From: Lysobacter sp. MMG2 | GTDB taxonomy: Bacteria; Pseudomonadota; Gammaproteobacteria; Xanthomonadales; Xanthomonadaceae | DNA: 64,000 bases | Direction: 5' to 3' | Assembly (NCBI RefSeq): GCF_016735495.2 | Contig: NZ_JAERQY020000006.1 | Span: 1-64,000, forward strand | Shown: positions 24,128-32,621 of the stretch, in pieces | Position numbering within the stretch: the first letter of the stretch is position 1 | How the letters are laid out: each line of letters begins with the position of its first letter | Made by a program: the position numbers and the translations under genes | The notes under the pieces: generated by a model | Database searches by the model: none | Told to the model about the DNA's origin: nothing | What the model saw: the letters and a program-made list of their open reading frames with translations, nothing else

Positions 24128-26824
24128 ATGCGATCCGCCACTGCCCACACCGTCCACTCCCCGCGGGCCATCGCCAGCGGGACCGAAGGCCCGCAGGGAC
24201 CCGGCTTCCTCGGCCTGGCGCTCGCCGAACGCGTGGACCGGCGTCGCGCCGCGTGGGTGGTCGGAGTGCTGCTGCTGGCCTTCATCGCGACCGGCCCGTT
24301 CGCGGATCGGACGCTGCCGGCGGTGCCGGCCTTCGTGCCCGCCTACGACGCGGCGGTGCTGGTGCTGGCCGCGATCACCGCGATCATCCTCCACGCCCAG
24401 TACCGCGACCTGCACGAACGCGGGTTCCTGTGGCTGGCCTGCGGCTACCTGTTCAGTGCGCTGTTCGCGCTGCTGCACGGACTGACGTTTCCCGATGCGT
24501 TCGTCAGTGGCAGCCTGTTCGGCGGCGTGCAGACGACCGCGTGGTCGTGGATCCTCTGGCACGGCATTGCACCGCTGTTCGTCACCGCCTACGCGCTGGA
24601 TGCCCGGCGGCCACCGGCCACGGGCGCATCGCTCCTGGAGCGCGCGGCCTATCCGGCGACGGTGGCGCTGGTCGCGGTGCTGGCGCTGGCGCTGGTGCGT
24701 CTGGATCCGGTGCTGCCGGAACTGCTGACCAGCGCCTACTACCGGCCGCCCTCGACGCGCTGGATCGGCGGCCTGGTCTGGGCGGTGCACCTGGCCGCGC
24801 TGCTCGTGCTGGTCTGGCGTACGCGGCTGCGCCGCTTGCTCGACGTGTGGCTGTGCGTGGCGCTGGTGGCGGCGGTGATCGAACTGGCCCTGAGCGGCAT
24901 GATGATCACCGCGCGCTACCAACTCGGGTTCTACATCGGCCGTGTTTACGGGCTGGCCGGCGCGCTGTTCGTGGTGGCGCTGCTGCTGCGCCATGCATTG
25001 TTGCTGCAGGCGCGGCTGGTGCGCGCGGCCTCGGCGCTGCACGACAGCGAACGCCGCTTCCGCGACCTGTTCGACAGCATGGGCGAAGCGTTCTACATCG
25101 GCGAAGCGGTGACCGATGCCGACGGTCGCGTGGTCGACCTGATGTTCCTGCAGGAGAACCCGATGGCGCGCCGCTATGTCGGCCGCGACATCGCTGGCAA
25201 ACGGCTGTGCGAGGTCGCGCCGGACTTCGGCCGCGAGTGGCTGCACATCGTCGACGAAGTGGTGCGCAACGGCGGCGAGCGCACGCTGGAAGGGCCCTCG
25301 CCCCGCACGCGCCGTCATTTCCACTACCGCGTGTTCCGGCTCAAGAGCCGGAAGAAGCAGGTGGGCATCCTCTTCCAGGACATCCAGCCGCGCCGCGACG
25401 CCGAAAAGGCCCTGCGCGACAGCGAGGAGCGCTTCAGCCAGTTCGGCCAGGCCTCCTCGAGCGTGCTGTGGATCCGCGACGCCACCTCGCTGGAGATGGA
25501 GTACCTGAGCCCGTCGTTCGAGACCACCTGTGGCCGCGGCTGCGTGGACCTGGTCGGCGCGGGCTTCGAATCGTGGATCGCCCTGGTGCATCCGGACGAC
25601 CACGAGGCCGTGCGCCGCGCCATGGCCCGCGTGCAGCAGGGCGAGCGCGTGGAACACGAGTTCCGCATGGTGCATGGCGAGACCGGCGAGCTGCTCTGGA
25701 TCCACAGCACCGAGTTCCCCATGCGCGATATCGCGTGCCGGATCAACCGCACCGGCGGCATCGCCCAGGATGCGACGTTGCTGAAGCGGGCCCAGGCGCG
25801 GTTGCGCGAGAGCGAGGAACGCCTGCGCAGTGCGATCGAAGTCGGGCGCCTGGCGACCTGGGACTGGAACCTGACCACGGGCGAGGTCGCCTGGTCGGAC
25901 GAGCACTACCGCATCGAGGGCTATGCACCGGGCGAAGTGGTGCCCAGTTACGAGGCGTGGATCGCCCGCGTCCACCCCGACGACCGCGAGGCCGCCGAGT
26001 CGGCCGTGGTGCACGCGATGCAGACCGGTGGCGAGTACGCGCGGGAGGTGCGTTTCCTGCACCCGGACGGTTCCGTTCACTGGGCCAACGCGCGCGGGCG
26101 CTTCTTCTACGACGCCTCGGGCGCACCGGTGCGCATGATCGGCTCCATGCTCGACACGACCCAGCGTCGCGAGTTCGAGGAAGCCCAGCGCGTGCTGGTG
26201 GCTGAACTGCAGCACCGCACGCGCAACCTGATCGCGGTGGTGCGCGCCATTTCCGACCGCACCCTGCGCGAAAGTCCCGACATGCGCCACTTCGCCGCCG
26301 CATTCAGCGAGCGCCTGGACTCGCTGGCGCGCGTGCAGGGCCTGCTTTCGCGGTTGAAGGAAGGCCAGCGCGTGAGCTTCGACGAGTTGCTGCGCATGGA
26401 ACTGGCCGCGCACCTGGACGAGGGCGGGGTGCGCTTCGACCTGGAGGGGCCGGCCGACGTTTCCTTGCGTTCCTCCACCGTGCAGCCGTTGGCCCTGGCG
26501 ATCCACGAGCTGATCACCAACGCCGTGAAGTACGGCGCGCTGCGCGATCCGCGCGGGCGGCTGCGCATCCGCTGGCGCGTGGAACCCGAGGACGGTCGAC
26601 CCTGGCTGCACGTGGACTGGCGCGAGACCGGCGTGGCGATCGGCAGCGGCGAGCCCGCGCCGGGCGGCGGTGCCGGCCGCGAACTGATCGAGCGCGCGCT
26701 GCCGTACCAGTTCGGCGCGCGCACCACCTACACCCTCACCGACGAAGGCGTGCACTGCACGATCGCCATGCCGATCTCGCGCCGCGAACCGTTGTCATCC
26801 ATCAGTCATGACATCCGGTTATGA
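24128..26824 (+). CDS. MASE4-PAS-HWE sensor histidine kinase
   Basis: An 898-aa membrane-bound sensor kinase. Residues ~35-300 form about eight helices of a MASE4 sensor (AERVDRRRAAWVVGV and GYLFSALFALLHGLTFP are typical). Three PAS/PAC repeats follow at roughly 310-430, 430-560 and 560-685 (e.g. WIALVHPDDHEAVRRAM, WIARVHPDDREAAESAV). The transmitter has the HWE-type phospho-site ELQHRTRNLIAVV (His696) and the WRETG element in the ATPase domain (HELITNAVKYGAL is its N-box). GGAG precedes the ATG at 24128. The likely partner is the adjacent response regulator. Confidence 0.9.
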   Translation: MRSATAHTVHSPRAIASGTEGPQGPGFLGLALAERVDRRRAAWVVGVLLLAFIATGPFADRTLPAVPAFVPAYDAAVLVLAAITAIILHAQYRDLHERGFLWLACGYLFSALFALLHGLTFPDAFVSGSLFGGVQTTAWSWILWHGIAPLFVTAYALDARRPPATGASLLERAAYPATVALVAVLALALVRLDPVLPELLTSAYYRPPSTRWIGGLVWAVHLAALLVLVWRTRLRRLLDVWLCVALVAAVIELALSGMMITARYQLGFYIGRVYGLAGALFVVALLLRHALLLQARLVRAASALHDSERRFRDLFDSMGEAFYIGEAVTDADGRVVDLMFLQENPMARRYVGRDIAGKRLCEVAPDFGREWLHIVDEVVRNGGERTLEGPSPRTRRHFHYRVFRLKSRKKQVGILFQDIQPRRDAEKALRDSEERFSQFGQASSSVLWIRDATSLEMEYLSPSFETTCGRGCVDLVGAGFESWIALVHPDDHEAVRRAMARVQQGERVEHEFRMVHGETGELLWIHSTEFPMRDIACRINRTGGIAQDATLLKRAQARLRESEERLRSAIEVGRLATWDWNLTTGEVAWSDEHYRIEGYAPGEVVPSYEAWIARVHPDDREAAESAVVHAMQTGGEYAREVRFLHPDGSVHWANARGRFFYDASGAPVRMIGSMLDTTQRREFEEAQRVLVAELQHRTRNLIAVVRAISDRTLRESPDMRHFAAAFSERLDSLARVQGLLSRLKEGQRVSFDELLRMELAAHLDEGGVRFDLEGPADVSLRSSTVQPLALAIHELITNAVKYGALRDPRGRLRIRWRVEPEDGRPWLHVDWRETGVAIGSGEPAPGGGAGRELIERALPYQFGARTTYTLTDEGVHCTIAMPISRREPLSSISHDIRL

Positions 26825-26932
26825 CGGCATCAGGTCCGGTGAGGTCGGGTGAGGGCGTGGCGAATGATTGCTTCGCTGCGGCTTAACTCCTTGCCGGTGA
26901 TGCTGATCGCCCGAACGACAGGTTCCTCCCCC

Positions 26933-27097
26933 ATGGCCACCCGCAAGCCGCCCATCCACGGAGCGACGACGTCGCCCCGACCCCGCGTTCCACGGGTGGT
27001 CCGCCTGCCGTGGCGCGAGGACACACGCAAGCCGACGCGGGCCGACCGCGCCGAACATCAGCTGCGATTGCGCCGGCTCAGCGCCGGCCACGCCTGA
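26933..27097 (+). CDS. Possible small basic protein, 54 aa
   Basis: An ATG-started frame beginning MATRKPPIHGATTSPRPR, very rich in Arg, Pro and Thr, without a hydrophobic segment. It ends just before a GC-rich imperfect hairpin. No family is recognised. It could be a real small RNA-binding or structural protein, or noncoding leader sequence; coding status is uncertain. Confidence 0.3.
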   Translation: MATRKPPIHGATTSPRPRVPRVVRLPWREDTRKPTRADRAEHQLRLRRLSAGHA

Positions 27098-27120
27098 ACA
27101 CGCCGTTGCCGGAACCGCTC

Positions 27121-27270
27121 CGGCGGCGTGCTAGGATCGCAGCAGAAGGGGAGTAGCTCCACGTGCTGTCGCCGTCATTACGAGGGTTCCCGCCAGGGAA
27201 TTCATCCGGTGCAGCAGCAGGCCGCGCGGCCTGTGAGCAAGACCTTCGCCGTGCCACGGCGAAGGTGCGT
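27121..27270 (+). ncRNA. yybP-ykoY manganese riboswitch
   Basis: The two invariant segments of this riboswitch are present in the right order and distance: AAGGGGAGTAGC (27146-27157) and GCAAGACC (27237-27244). CCGTCATTACGAGG lies between them, matching the conserved internal loop, with a CAGGCCGCGCGGCCTG hairpin before GCAAGACC. An 11-bp perfect stem (ACCTTCGCCGT/ACGGCGAAGGT, 27242-27266) overlaps the last bases of the conserved segment and could compete with the folded aptamer. It lies ~70 bases before a TerC-family gene, the usual target. Binding of Mn2+ is known for the class; here it is inferred. Confidence 0.87.
27242..27266 (+). promoter_or_regulatory. Expression-platform hairpin of the riboswitch
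   Basis: ACCTTCGCCGT pairs perfectly with ACGGCGAAGGT around a GCC loop. It uses the ACC of the conserved GCAAGACC, so hairpin and aptamer cannot both form fully. The T-run needed for termination follows only about 12 bases later (GGGTTTTC), so the off-state could be termination or changed mRNA access. Confidence 0.5.
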
Positions 27271-27338
27271 CCAGGGTTTTCTACGGATGCGAGCGCGCGT
27301 GGGCCACGGAATCCCGCCCACCGCCTAGAACCCATCCG

Positions 27339-28106
27339 ATGGACATATTCCTCAATCCCGAAATCTGGATCGCACTGGCCACGTTGACGGCGCTCGAGCT
27401 CGTGCTCGGCATCGACAACATCATCTTCATCTCCATCCTTGCCGGAAAACTCCCGGCGCATCAGCGCGACAAGGCGCGCCGCATCGGCATCACATTGGCC
27501 GCGGTGACCCGCCTGGGCCTGTTGCTCACCATCGCCTGGATCGTGGGTCTGACGGCGCCGTTGTTCACGGTGCTGGGCAACGAATTCTCCTGGCGCGACC
27601 TGATCCTCATCGGCGGCGGTCTGTTCCTGATCGGCAAAGCCACGCACGAGATCCACCAGAAACTCGAAGGCGCCAGCGAAACGGTCACCGCCGGCAAGGT
27701 GGTGGGCGTCAGCTTCACCAGTGTGATCGCGCAGATCATGGTGCTGGACATCGTGTTCTCGCTGGATTCGATCATCACCGCCGTGGGCATGGTCGACGAT
27801 CGCTGGGTGATGGTCGCCGCGATCCTGATCTCGATCGTGTTCATGCTGATGTTCGCCAAACCGATCGGCGATTTCGTCGAGCGCCACCCGACGGTCAAGA
27901 TCCTCGCACTGAGCTTCCTGATCATGATCGGCCTGGTGCTGATCGCCGACGGCTTCGGCCAGCACATCAACAAGGGTTACGTCTACGTGGCGATGGCCTT
28001 CTCGGTCTTCGTCGAGATGATCAACCTGTGGATCCGCAAGCGCGAAGCGCGCAAGTCGGAGCCGGTGAAGCTGCGCGAGCGGTTCGAGGAAAGCCCGGCC
28101 GAGTAG
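27339..28106 (+). CDS. TerC/Alx-family membrane protein
   Basis: A 255-aa protein with seven hydrophobic helices. LELVLGIDNIIFISI near residue 20 and VLDIVFSLDSIITAVGM near residue 125 carry the paired conserved acidic residues of the TerC family, whose members (e.g. Alx) move Mn2+ out of the cell or to exported enzymes. A short basic/acidic tail ends the protein. The upstream manganese riboswitch fits an efflux role and predicts that expression rises with Mn2+. There is no other tellurite-resistance gene nearby, so a resistance role is not indicated. Confidence 0.92.
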   Translation: MDIFLNPEIWIALATLTALELVLGIDNIIFISILAGKLPAHQRDKARRIGITLAAVTRLGLLLTIAWIVGLTAPLFTVLGNEFSWRDLILIGGGLFLIGKATHEIHQKLEGASETVTAGKVVGVSFTSVIAQIMVLDIVFSLDSIITAVGMVDDRWVMVAAILISIVFMLMFAKPIGDFVERHPTVKILALSFLIMIGLVLIADGFGQHINKGYVYVAMAFSVFVEMINLWIRKREARKSEPVKLRERFEESPAE

Positions 28107-28437
28107 GCCTTTGGCAGTCGCTACACGCTTGAAGCCCCTCTCCCGCACGCGGGAGAGGGGTGAGGGCAGGGCACACCGCTTCCGCTGTCCCGTCATCCCG
28201 GCGAAGGCCGGGACCCAGGCCCTCACGCATTCCGCGCCCCTCACCGTCATCCCAGCGACGGCGAGCGCGCCGCCCGTGACGTTCGTGGCGTCAACATCGG
28301 CGCCAGGCGTGAGCCGCGTCACGTCTGCGCGCATCGCGCGCTTGCCCAGGCCGGGGTGCTCCCGTCTAATGGGGCGCGCCGGCGGTGGCGACTGCCGGCC
28401 CGTCCAAGCGTCCGGTCCGTCCATCAAGGGAGTGGTC
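28107..28437. other. Intergenic stretch with hairpin and REP-like repeat
   Basis: 331 bases without a gene. A 11-bp stem, CCCCTCTCCCG (28135-28145) with CGGGAGAGGGG (28150-28160), follows the TerC-family gene and may act as its terminator. A REP-like palindrome, GTCATCCCGGCGAAGGCC, sits at about 28192. The last 60 bases serve the next gene's promoter. Confidence 0.65.
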
Positions 28438-28746
28438 ATGCGCCGTATCGCCCTCGCATCGTGTCTGTTGCTGGCTGGCGCGGTTTCCGCCGGCGAACTC
28501 GCCCATCGCGCCACCTACGACGCGGCCTCGCTCGGCGAGCGCGGCATCGATTCGGTGAGCTCGCTCATTCTCGATTACGCCAAGACCCAGAACCTGGCGC
28601 TCAATGCCTCGCACCCGCCGGTGTTCCTCGTCGAGGGCAAGCACCAGGTGCTCACCGCGCAGGAACGCGAGGCGGCGCTTGCCGGTGCCGCGACGGTGGA
28701 GTTGATGAGCGACGGCGATGCCGTCGTCGTCAACGTGCGCAAGTAA
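28438..28746 (+). CDS. Small secreted protein, 102 aa
   Basis: It has a signal peptide (cleavage near AVSAGEL, residue 18) and a compact mature domain of ~84 residues with no recognised family. AAGGGAG is 6 bases upstream of the ATG, which fixes the start. The mature domain has no cysteine. It is convergent with the membrane protein gene that ends 13 bases beyond it. Periplasmic; function unknown. Confidence 0.65.
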   Translation: MRRIALASCLLLAGAVSAGELAHRATYDAASLGERGIDSVSSLILDYAKTQNLALNASHPPVFLVEGKHQVLTAQEREAALAGAATVELMSDGDAVVVNVRK

Positions 28747-28758
28747 GGCGGCCCGCGT

Positions 28759-29652
28759 TCAATAGAACGCCACGCCCGGTCGCAGCAGCAACTGGAACAC
28801 CAGCAGCAACACGACCGCCGCCAGCAACGGCAGCACGAACGAACCCAGGCGCACGCCCGCGCCGTGGACGTCGCGCACGCGCCACGCACCGGCCAGCATC
28901 CACAGCGCGCCAGGAAGCCCCACCAGCACCGGTAGCAGCACCACTTCGATCATCTCGCGCGGCACGCGGAACGGGATCACCAGCGCCGTGCCGATCAGCA
29001 TCGGCAGCGCGATGGTCTGCGCGATGAAACGCGTGCGTGCACGCGCCGTGGCCACGCCATCGGCGTGGGCCAATTCCAGCGCCGGTCGCAACAGGGCCAG
29101 CGCGACGGCGGCGATGGCGACCAGCGCCAGCAGCGCGGCGATGCGCTTCGTCGCGGAGGACAACCCCAGCCACGTCATCGCCATGCCCACGTCGCTGGCC
29201 GGGCTCATCGCGCCGATGACCACCTGCGGCAACGCCATCAGCAGGCCGCAGTAGGCCATCCAGATCACGAACAGCCGCCACGCGCCCGGACGCGGGGAGC
29301 CTGCACGCAGCACGACCAGGCAAACCAGCCCGACCAGCGCCGTCGCCAATGCGCCCGTGCCCTGGAACAGGCTGGCGAGGTCGTTCTCGCCGAGCCAGCG
29401 GTGGTTGTTGTGGAAGAGCGTCGGCCGCAGGCCGGGCGTGAGGGCCTTGGGCACGACCAGGAACAGCTCCTGGATGAAGAACGTGAGGTTGAACGCGAGT
29501 GCGTAGAGCAGCGAGGAGATCGCCACCGCGTTCCAGTCCCAAGGAGACGAGCGCATCGCGACGGCATCCCTTCGAGCGCCCGCGCGCCATCCCGCCACGG
29601 CCAGCAGTGCCGGTGGCATCAGCAGTGTGAGCAGGACGGCGAGGAGGATCAT
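28759..29652 (-). CDS. Multi-pass membrane protein of unknown function
   Basis: A 297-aa protein with about eight hydrophobic helices, starting directly with one (ILLAVLLTLLMPPALLAVAGW). The only conserved-looking polar segment is HNNHRWLGENDLASLFQGTG in the first large loop, which has two histidines. Not recognised as any known transporter or enzyme. Single gene on the minus strand, 69 bases downstream of the glutathione-transferase-like gene, so co-transcription is possible. Confidence 0.6.
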   Translation of the reverse strand: MILLAVLLTLLMPPALLAVAGWRAGARRDAVAMRSSPWDWNAVAISSLLYALAFNLTFFIQELFLVVPKALTPGLRPTLFHNNHRWLGENDLASLFQGTGALATALVGLVCLVVLRAGSPRPGAWRLFVIWMAYCGLLMALPQVVIGAMSPASDVGMAMTWLGLSSATKRIAALLALVAIAAVALALLRPALELAHADGVATARARTRFIAQTIALPMLIGTALVIPFRVPREMIEVVLLPVLVGLPGALWMLAGAWRVRDVHGAGVRLGSFVLPLLAAVVLLLVFQLLLRPGVAFY

Positions 29653-29721
29653 GCGGCACCCGCGTCGGAGTCGGCAGGCATCATCGCAGCACGCCGCCCC
29701 GGCCCGGAAGTGACCATGGGC

Positions 29722-30378
29722 CTAGTCGCGGTCCGGTGCGCCCAACGGGAAGAAGCTGCGGTACGGACGGGCTTCGTCCACCGCGCGCGCGAAGGCCGGT
29801 CGTTCCAGCAGCCGCGCGCGGTACGCATGCACGTTGGCGAAGCGCGCGTCGATGCGGTGCGTCCAGTCCGCGTAGAACAGGAACGGCCCGGCACCGCAAT
29901 CGGCCAGACTGAAGCGATCGCCCGCCGCCCATTCGCGCCCGCGCATCACCTCGTCCAGCCACGCGTAGGCCTGTTCCAGCATGGTGCGCGCTTCGGCCAC
30001 GCCGTAAGGGTCGCGATCCTGCGGCACGCGGATCGCATCGAACACGATCTTCTGCTGCGGCGTGGAAATGTAATTGTCGAAGAAGCGGTCCATGGTGCGA
30101 ACGTCCAGCGCTTCGTCCGGATCGTCCGGAATCAGCGGCACCGGCCCGCGATGGCGCAGATGCAGGTACTCGATGATGCAGCTCGCCTCCGGGATCACAC
30201 GGCCCTCGTCGACGAGCACCGGAAAGCGTTGCACCGGCCACATCGCCGTGAGTTCACGCCAGGCCTCGCAGTCGGGCGATTCCAGCATCTTCCATTGGAA
30301 GGCGATGCCGTTCTCGTAGAGCGCCGTGAGCGCCTTCTGCGAATACGACGAGAACGGGTGGGCATACAGCGTCAGCAT
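29722..30378 (-). CDS. Glutathione S-transferase family protein
   Basis: A 218-aa cytosolic protein. The N-terminal thioredoxin-like domain (MLTLYAHPFSSYSQKALTAL; FPVLVDEGRVIPEASCIIEYL with the cis-Pro and the Glu-Ala/Ser glutathione-binding turn) is followed by an all-helical C-terminal domain (AAGDRFSLADCGAGPFLFY). The likely catalytic Ser is in the first ten-odd residues (PFSSYS). The ATG at 30378 is preferred, as it starts at the first strand. Substrate unknown. Confidence 0.9.
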   Translation of the reverse strand: MLTLYAHPFSSYSQKALTALYENGIAFQWKMLESPDCEAWRELTAMWPVQRFPVLVDEGRVIPEASCIIEYLHLRHRGPVPLIPDDPDEALDVRTMDRFFDNYISTPQQKIVFDAIRVPQDRDPYGVAEARTMLEQAYAWLDEVMRGREWAAGDRFSLADCGAGPFLFYADWTHRIDARFANVHAYRARLLERPAFARAVDEARPYRSFFPLGAPDRD

Positions 30379-30522
30379 GGGATTCACCGGAGACGAGGCC
30401 AGGTGCCTCATCATCCACGACGATCGGCCGCATCGCGAATCGACATGCCCGGTGCGGACAAGTCGACGCCGGCGACCCTGCGGTCGCCGGCGCCGGTGCG
30501 CGCGGTCCCTCCCGACCCCGCG

Positions 30523-31602
30523 TCAACGCGTCATGTCGTACTGCGCGGCCGCGGCGTTGCTCACGATGGCCGACAGCGGCAGCAGCTGCGACAGGAAGCG
30601 GTTCCAGCGCGTGACACCGGCCGGGCCGACCCAGACGACATCGCCAGGCTTGAGCTGGAACTTGTCGCCCAGCGCGAAAGCTGCCGGCGACTTGGCATCG
30701 AGCTGATACACCGTGGCCGGTATCTGCTGCATTTCTTCGATGCCGCGGATCACGTACACCGCCTCGCCCTTGGAGGTCACCGGATTGAGTCCGCCCGAAC
30801 GACCCAGCGCCTGCGTCAGCGTCATGTAAGTGGTCTTGAAGGTGAGCGCCTGCGGACGCAGCACTTCGCCGACCACATAGACTTCCTTGCGATCGTTGAA
30901 GGGCAGGAACAGGCGATCGCCGGGCTTGAGGAAGATGTCGGCGGCGACCTTGCCATCGCGGTTGAGCGCGTCGAGGTCGAGCGGGTAGTTGCGTCCATCA
31001 CGCGTGAGCACGAAACCGGCCAGATCCGCCTGCTCCACATCGATGCGGCCACGGCCGATCGCCTGCGACAGCGTGAGCGGAACGGTGGTCACTTCCTGCG
31101 GCGTGGTGTCTTCGAACGCGCCCTGCAGCGCGACGCGACTTCCGAAGCCCACCACGTTGACGTCGAGCTGCGGATTCTGGATGTACTTCGCCAAGCGCGT
31201 GCTCAGCGTGCTGCGCAGGTCCTCGATGCTCATGCCGGTGACGTTGATCTTGCCGGCATACGGGAAATAGAACGTGCCATCGGGCTGCACCAGGCGGCCG
31301 TTGGTCACCGCCTGCTGCTGGTTGCCCGCCGGCGTGGTGAGTTCAGGGTGATCCCATACCGTGACGATCAGCGTGTCGCCGGGCTGGATGCGGTAACCCT
31401 CGCCCTTGTAGTTCGTCAGCTCCTGCGGAAGCACCGCGGCCACGGGCCGCTGCGCCACGGTTTCCTGCGTGATCGTCACCATGCGGACGTCACTGCCGCC
31501 TTCTCCACCGCCGCCACTTCGCGTCATCTGCTGGCCGGGAACGCAGGCCGTCGTGGCGAGCGTGGCCGCGGCGACCGTACAGACAAGAATGAACGTCTTC
31601 AA
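30523..31602 (-). CDS. Wza/GumB-like polysaccharide export lipoprotein
   Basis: A 359-aa outer-membrane exporter for exopolysaccharide. Lipobox TTAC (Cys20) anchors it. A Poly_export domain (GYRIQPGDTLIVTVWDHPEL; GTFYFPYAGKINVTGMSIEDL) is followed by two SLBB domains (RVALQGAFEDT and EVYVVGEVLRPQALTF). It starts with TTG: GAGGA lies 7 bases upstream of this TTG but only 2 bases from the nearest ATG, and that ATG reads Met-His-stop ending over the TTG. It is the last gene of the exopolysaccharide locus, 245 bases after the YdcF-like gene, so it may have its own promoter. Confidence 0.9.
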   Translation of the reverse strand: MKTFILVCTVAAATLATTACVPGQQMTRSGGGGEGGSDVRMVTITQETVAQRPVAAVLPQELTNYKGEGYRIQPGDTLIVTVWDHPELTTPAGNQQQAVTNGRLVQPDGTFYFPYAGKINVTGMSIEDLRSTLSTRLAKYIQNPQLDVNVVGFGSRVALQGAFEDTTPQEVTTVPLTLSQAIGRGRIDVEQADLAGFVLTRDGRNYPLDLDALNRDGKVAADIFLKPGDRLFLPFNDRKEVYVVGEVLRPQALTFKTTYMTLTQALGRSGGLNPVTSKGEAVYVIRGIEEMQQIPATVYQLDAKSPAAFALGDKFQLKPGDVVWVGPAGVTRWNRFLSQLLPLSAIVSNAAAAQYDMTR

Positions 31603-31847
31603 TGCATGATCCTCGTGGTCGTTGGCGGGGCATCGGCCGATGCCCGACGTCACGCGTCCCTGGTCGACGTGCCGGATTGACGATGCGCGCAGCGAGCTTC
31701 GTGCAGCGCTGCGATGTTCCTGCATGTGGGTCTTCGTATTCGATTTGCAGCGTAAAACGCGAATCGCGCATGCGGCGTGAGGAACGCGCCGTGCGGTCGG
31801 GCAGGATTCAGTGATGCGAACGCGAACGTGAAGAATGCAGGCGACAT

Positions 31848-32606
31848 TCAGCTGTGTAGACGCGCCATGACGATGGCCGCGCACTCTTTGATTGCGCGTC
31901 CGCTGCGCCACAACGCGCGTCGCGACGGGACCCAGCGCTGCGTCCACGTATCGCGTTTGGCGCGTTCGGGTACGGCGACCGGCACGATGTCCAGGCCGGC
32001 CTTGCGGAACTCGATCACCGCGCGCGGCATGTGCAGCGATGAGGTGACCAGCAGTACGCGATGGAAACCGTGCCGTTGCGCAAGCGCGGCCGTGTAGCGT
32101 GCGTTGTCGCGGGTGTTGCGGCTCTCGCGCTCCAGCATGAGCGCATCGGCGGGCACGCCCAGTCGCTGGATCGCACCGGCCATCAACCGCGCCTCGCTGT
32201 TGTTGCCGCCGTTGTCGCCGCCGCCCGACAGCACGATTACCGGTGCCTTGCGCGCCAGCCACGCGCGCGCACCGGCGGCCAGGCGGCTGTTCTCCAGTTC
32301 GTACGGCGTGACGTGCTCGCGTTCGAGCCAATAGAAGTGCATCGCACCGCCGAGCACCACGATGGCGTCGGCCGACGGAAGCGTCGCTTCTTCCACCGGC
32401 GGATAGTGCCGTTCGATGCGCTCGCGCACCCAGTCCGACACGGTCGGCACGGCGAGCAGGCCCGACCATGCGACGGCGAGCACCGCCGTGGCGATCCCCG
32501 ATCGCGTGCGCCGCAACAGCAGCAACACGACCGCGATGCACAGCATCAGCAGGGTCAGCGCGGGCGGATAGGTGAGTGCGACGGCAAGCTTCAGTGGCGA
32601 GGTCAT
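31848..32606 (-). CDS. YdcF-family (DUF218) membrane protein
   Basis: A 252-aa protein with two N-terminal membrane helices and a DUF218 domain. ADAIVVLGGAMHF starts the nucleotide-binding-like core, VIVLSGGGDNGGNNSEARLMA and TRDNARYTA are signature blocks, and LLVTSSLHMPRAVIEFRKAG closes it. ElyC/SanA-type members help keep the cell envelope intact and act on lipid-carrier metabolism. Its place inside the exopolysaccharide cluster, 15 bases after EpsG-like, suggests a role in polymer assembly or release. Confidence 0.88.
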   Translation of the reverse strand: MTSPLKLAVALTYPPALTLLMLCIAVVLLLLRRTRSGIATAVLAVAWSGLLAVPTVSDWVRERIERHYPPVEEATLPSADAIVVLGGAMHFYWLEREHVTPYELENSRLAAGARAWLARKAPVIVLSGGGDNGGNNSEARLMAGAIQRLGVPADALMLERESRNTRDNARYTAALAQRHGFHRVLLVTSSLHMPRAVIEFRKAGLDIVPVAVPERAKRDTWTQRWVPSRRALWRSGRAIKECAAIVMARLHS

Positions 32607-32621
32607 GCGTGGTGCGCGTCC

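Noticed and set aside
24062-26755. An 897-codon open frame antisense to the HWE kinase
   Set aside because: High-GC coding sequence often leaves the opposite strand open. Its product is His/Gln/Arg-rich with no domains, while the other strand gives a clear kinase.
27339-28106. Tellurite-resistance gene
   Set aside because: TerC-family membership alone does not mean resistance; no other ter genes lie nearby and the riboswitch points to manganese.
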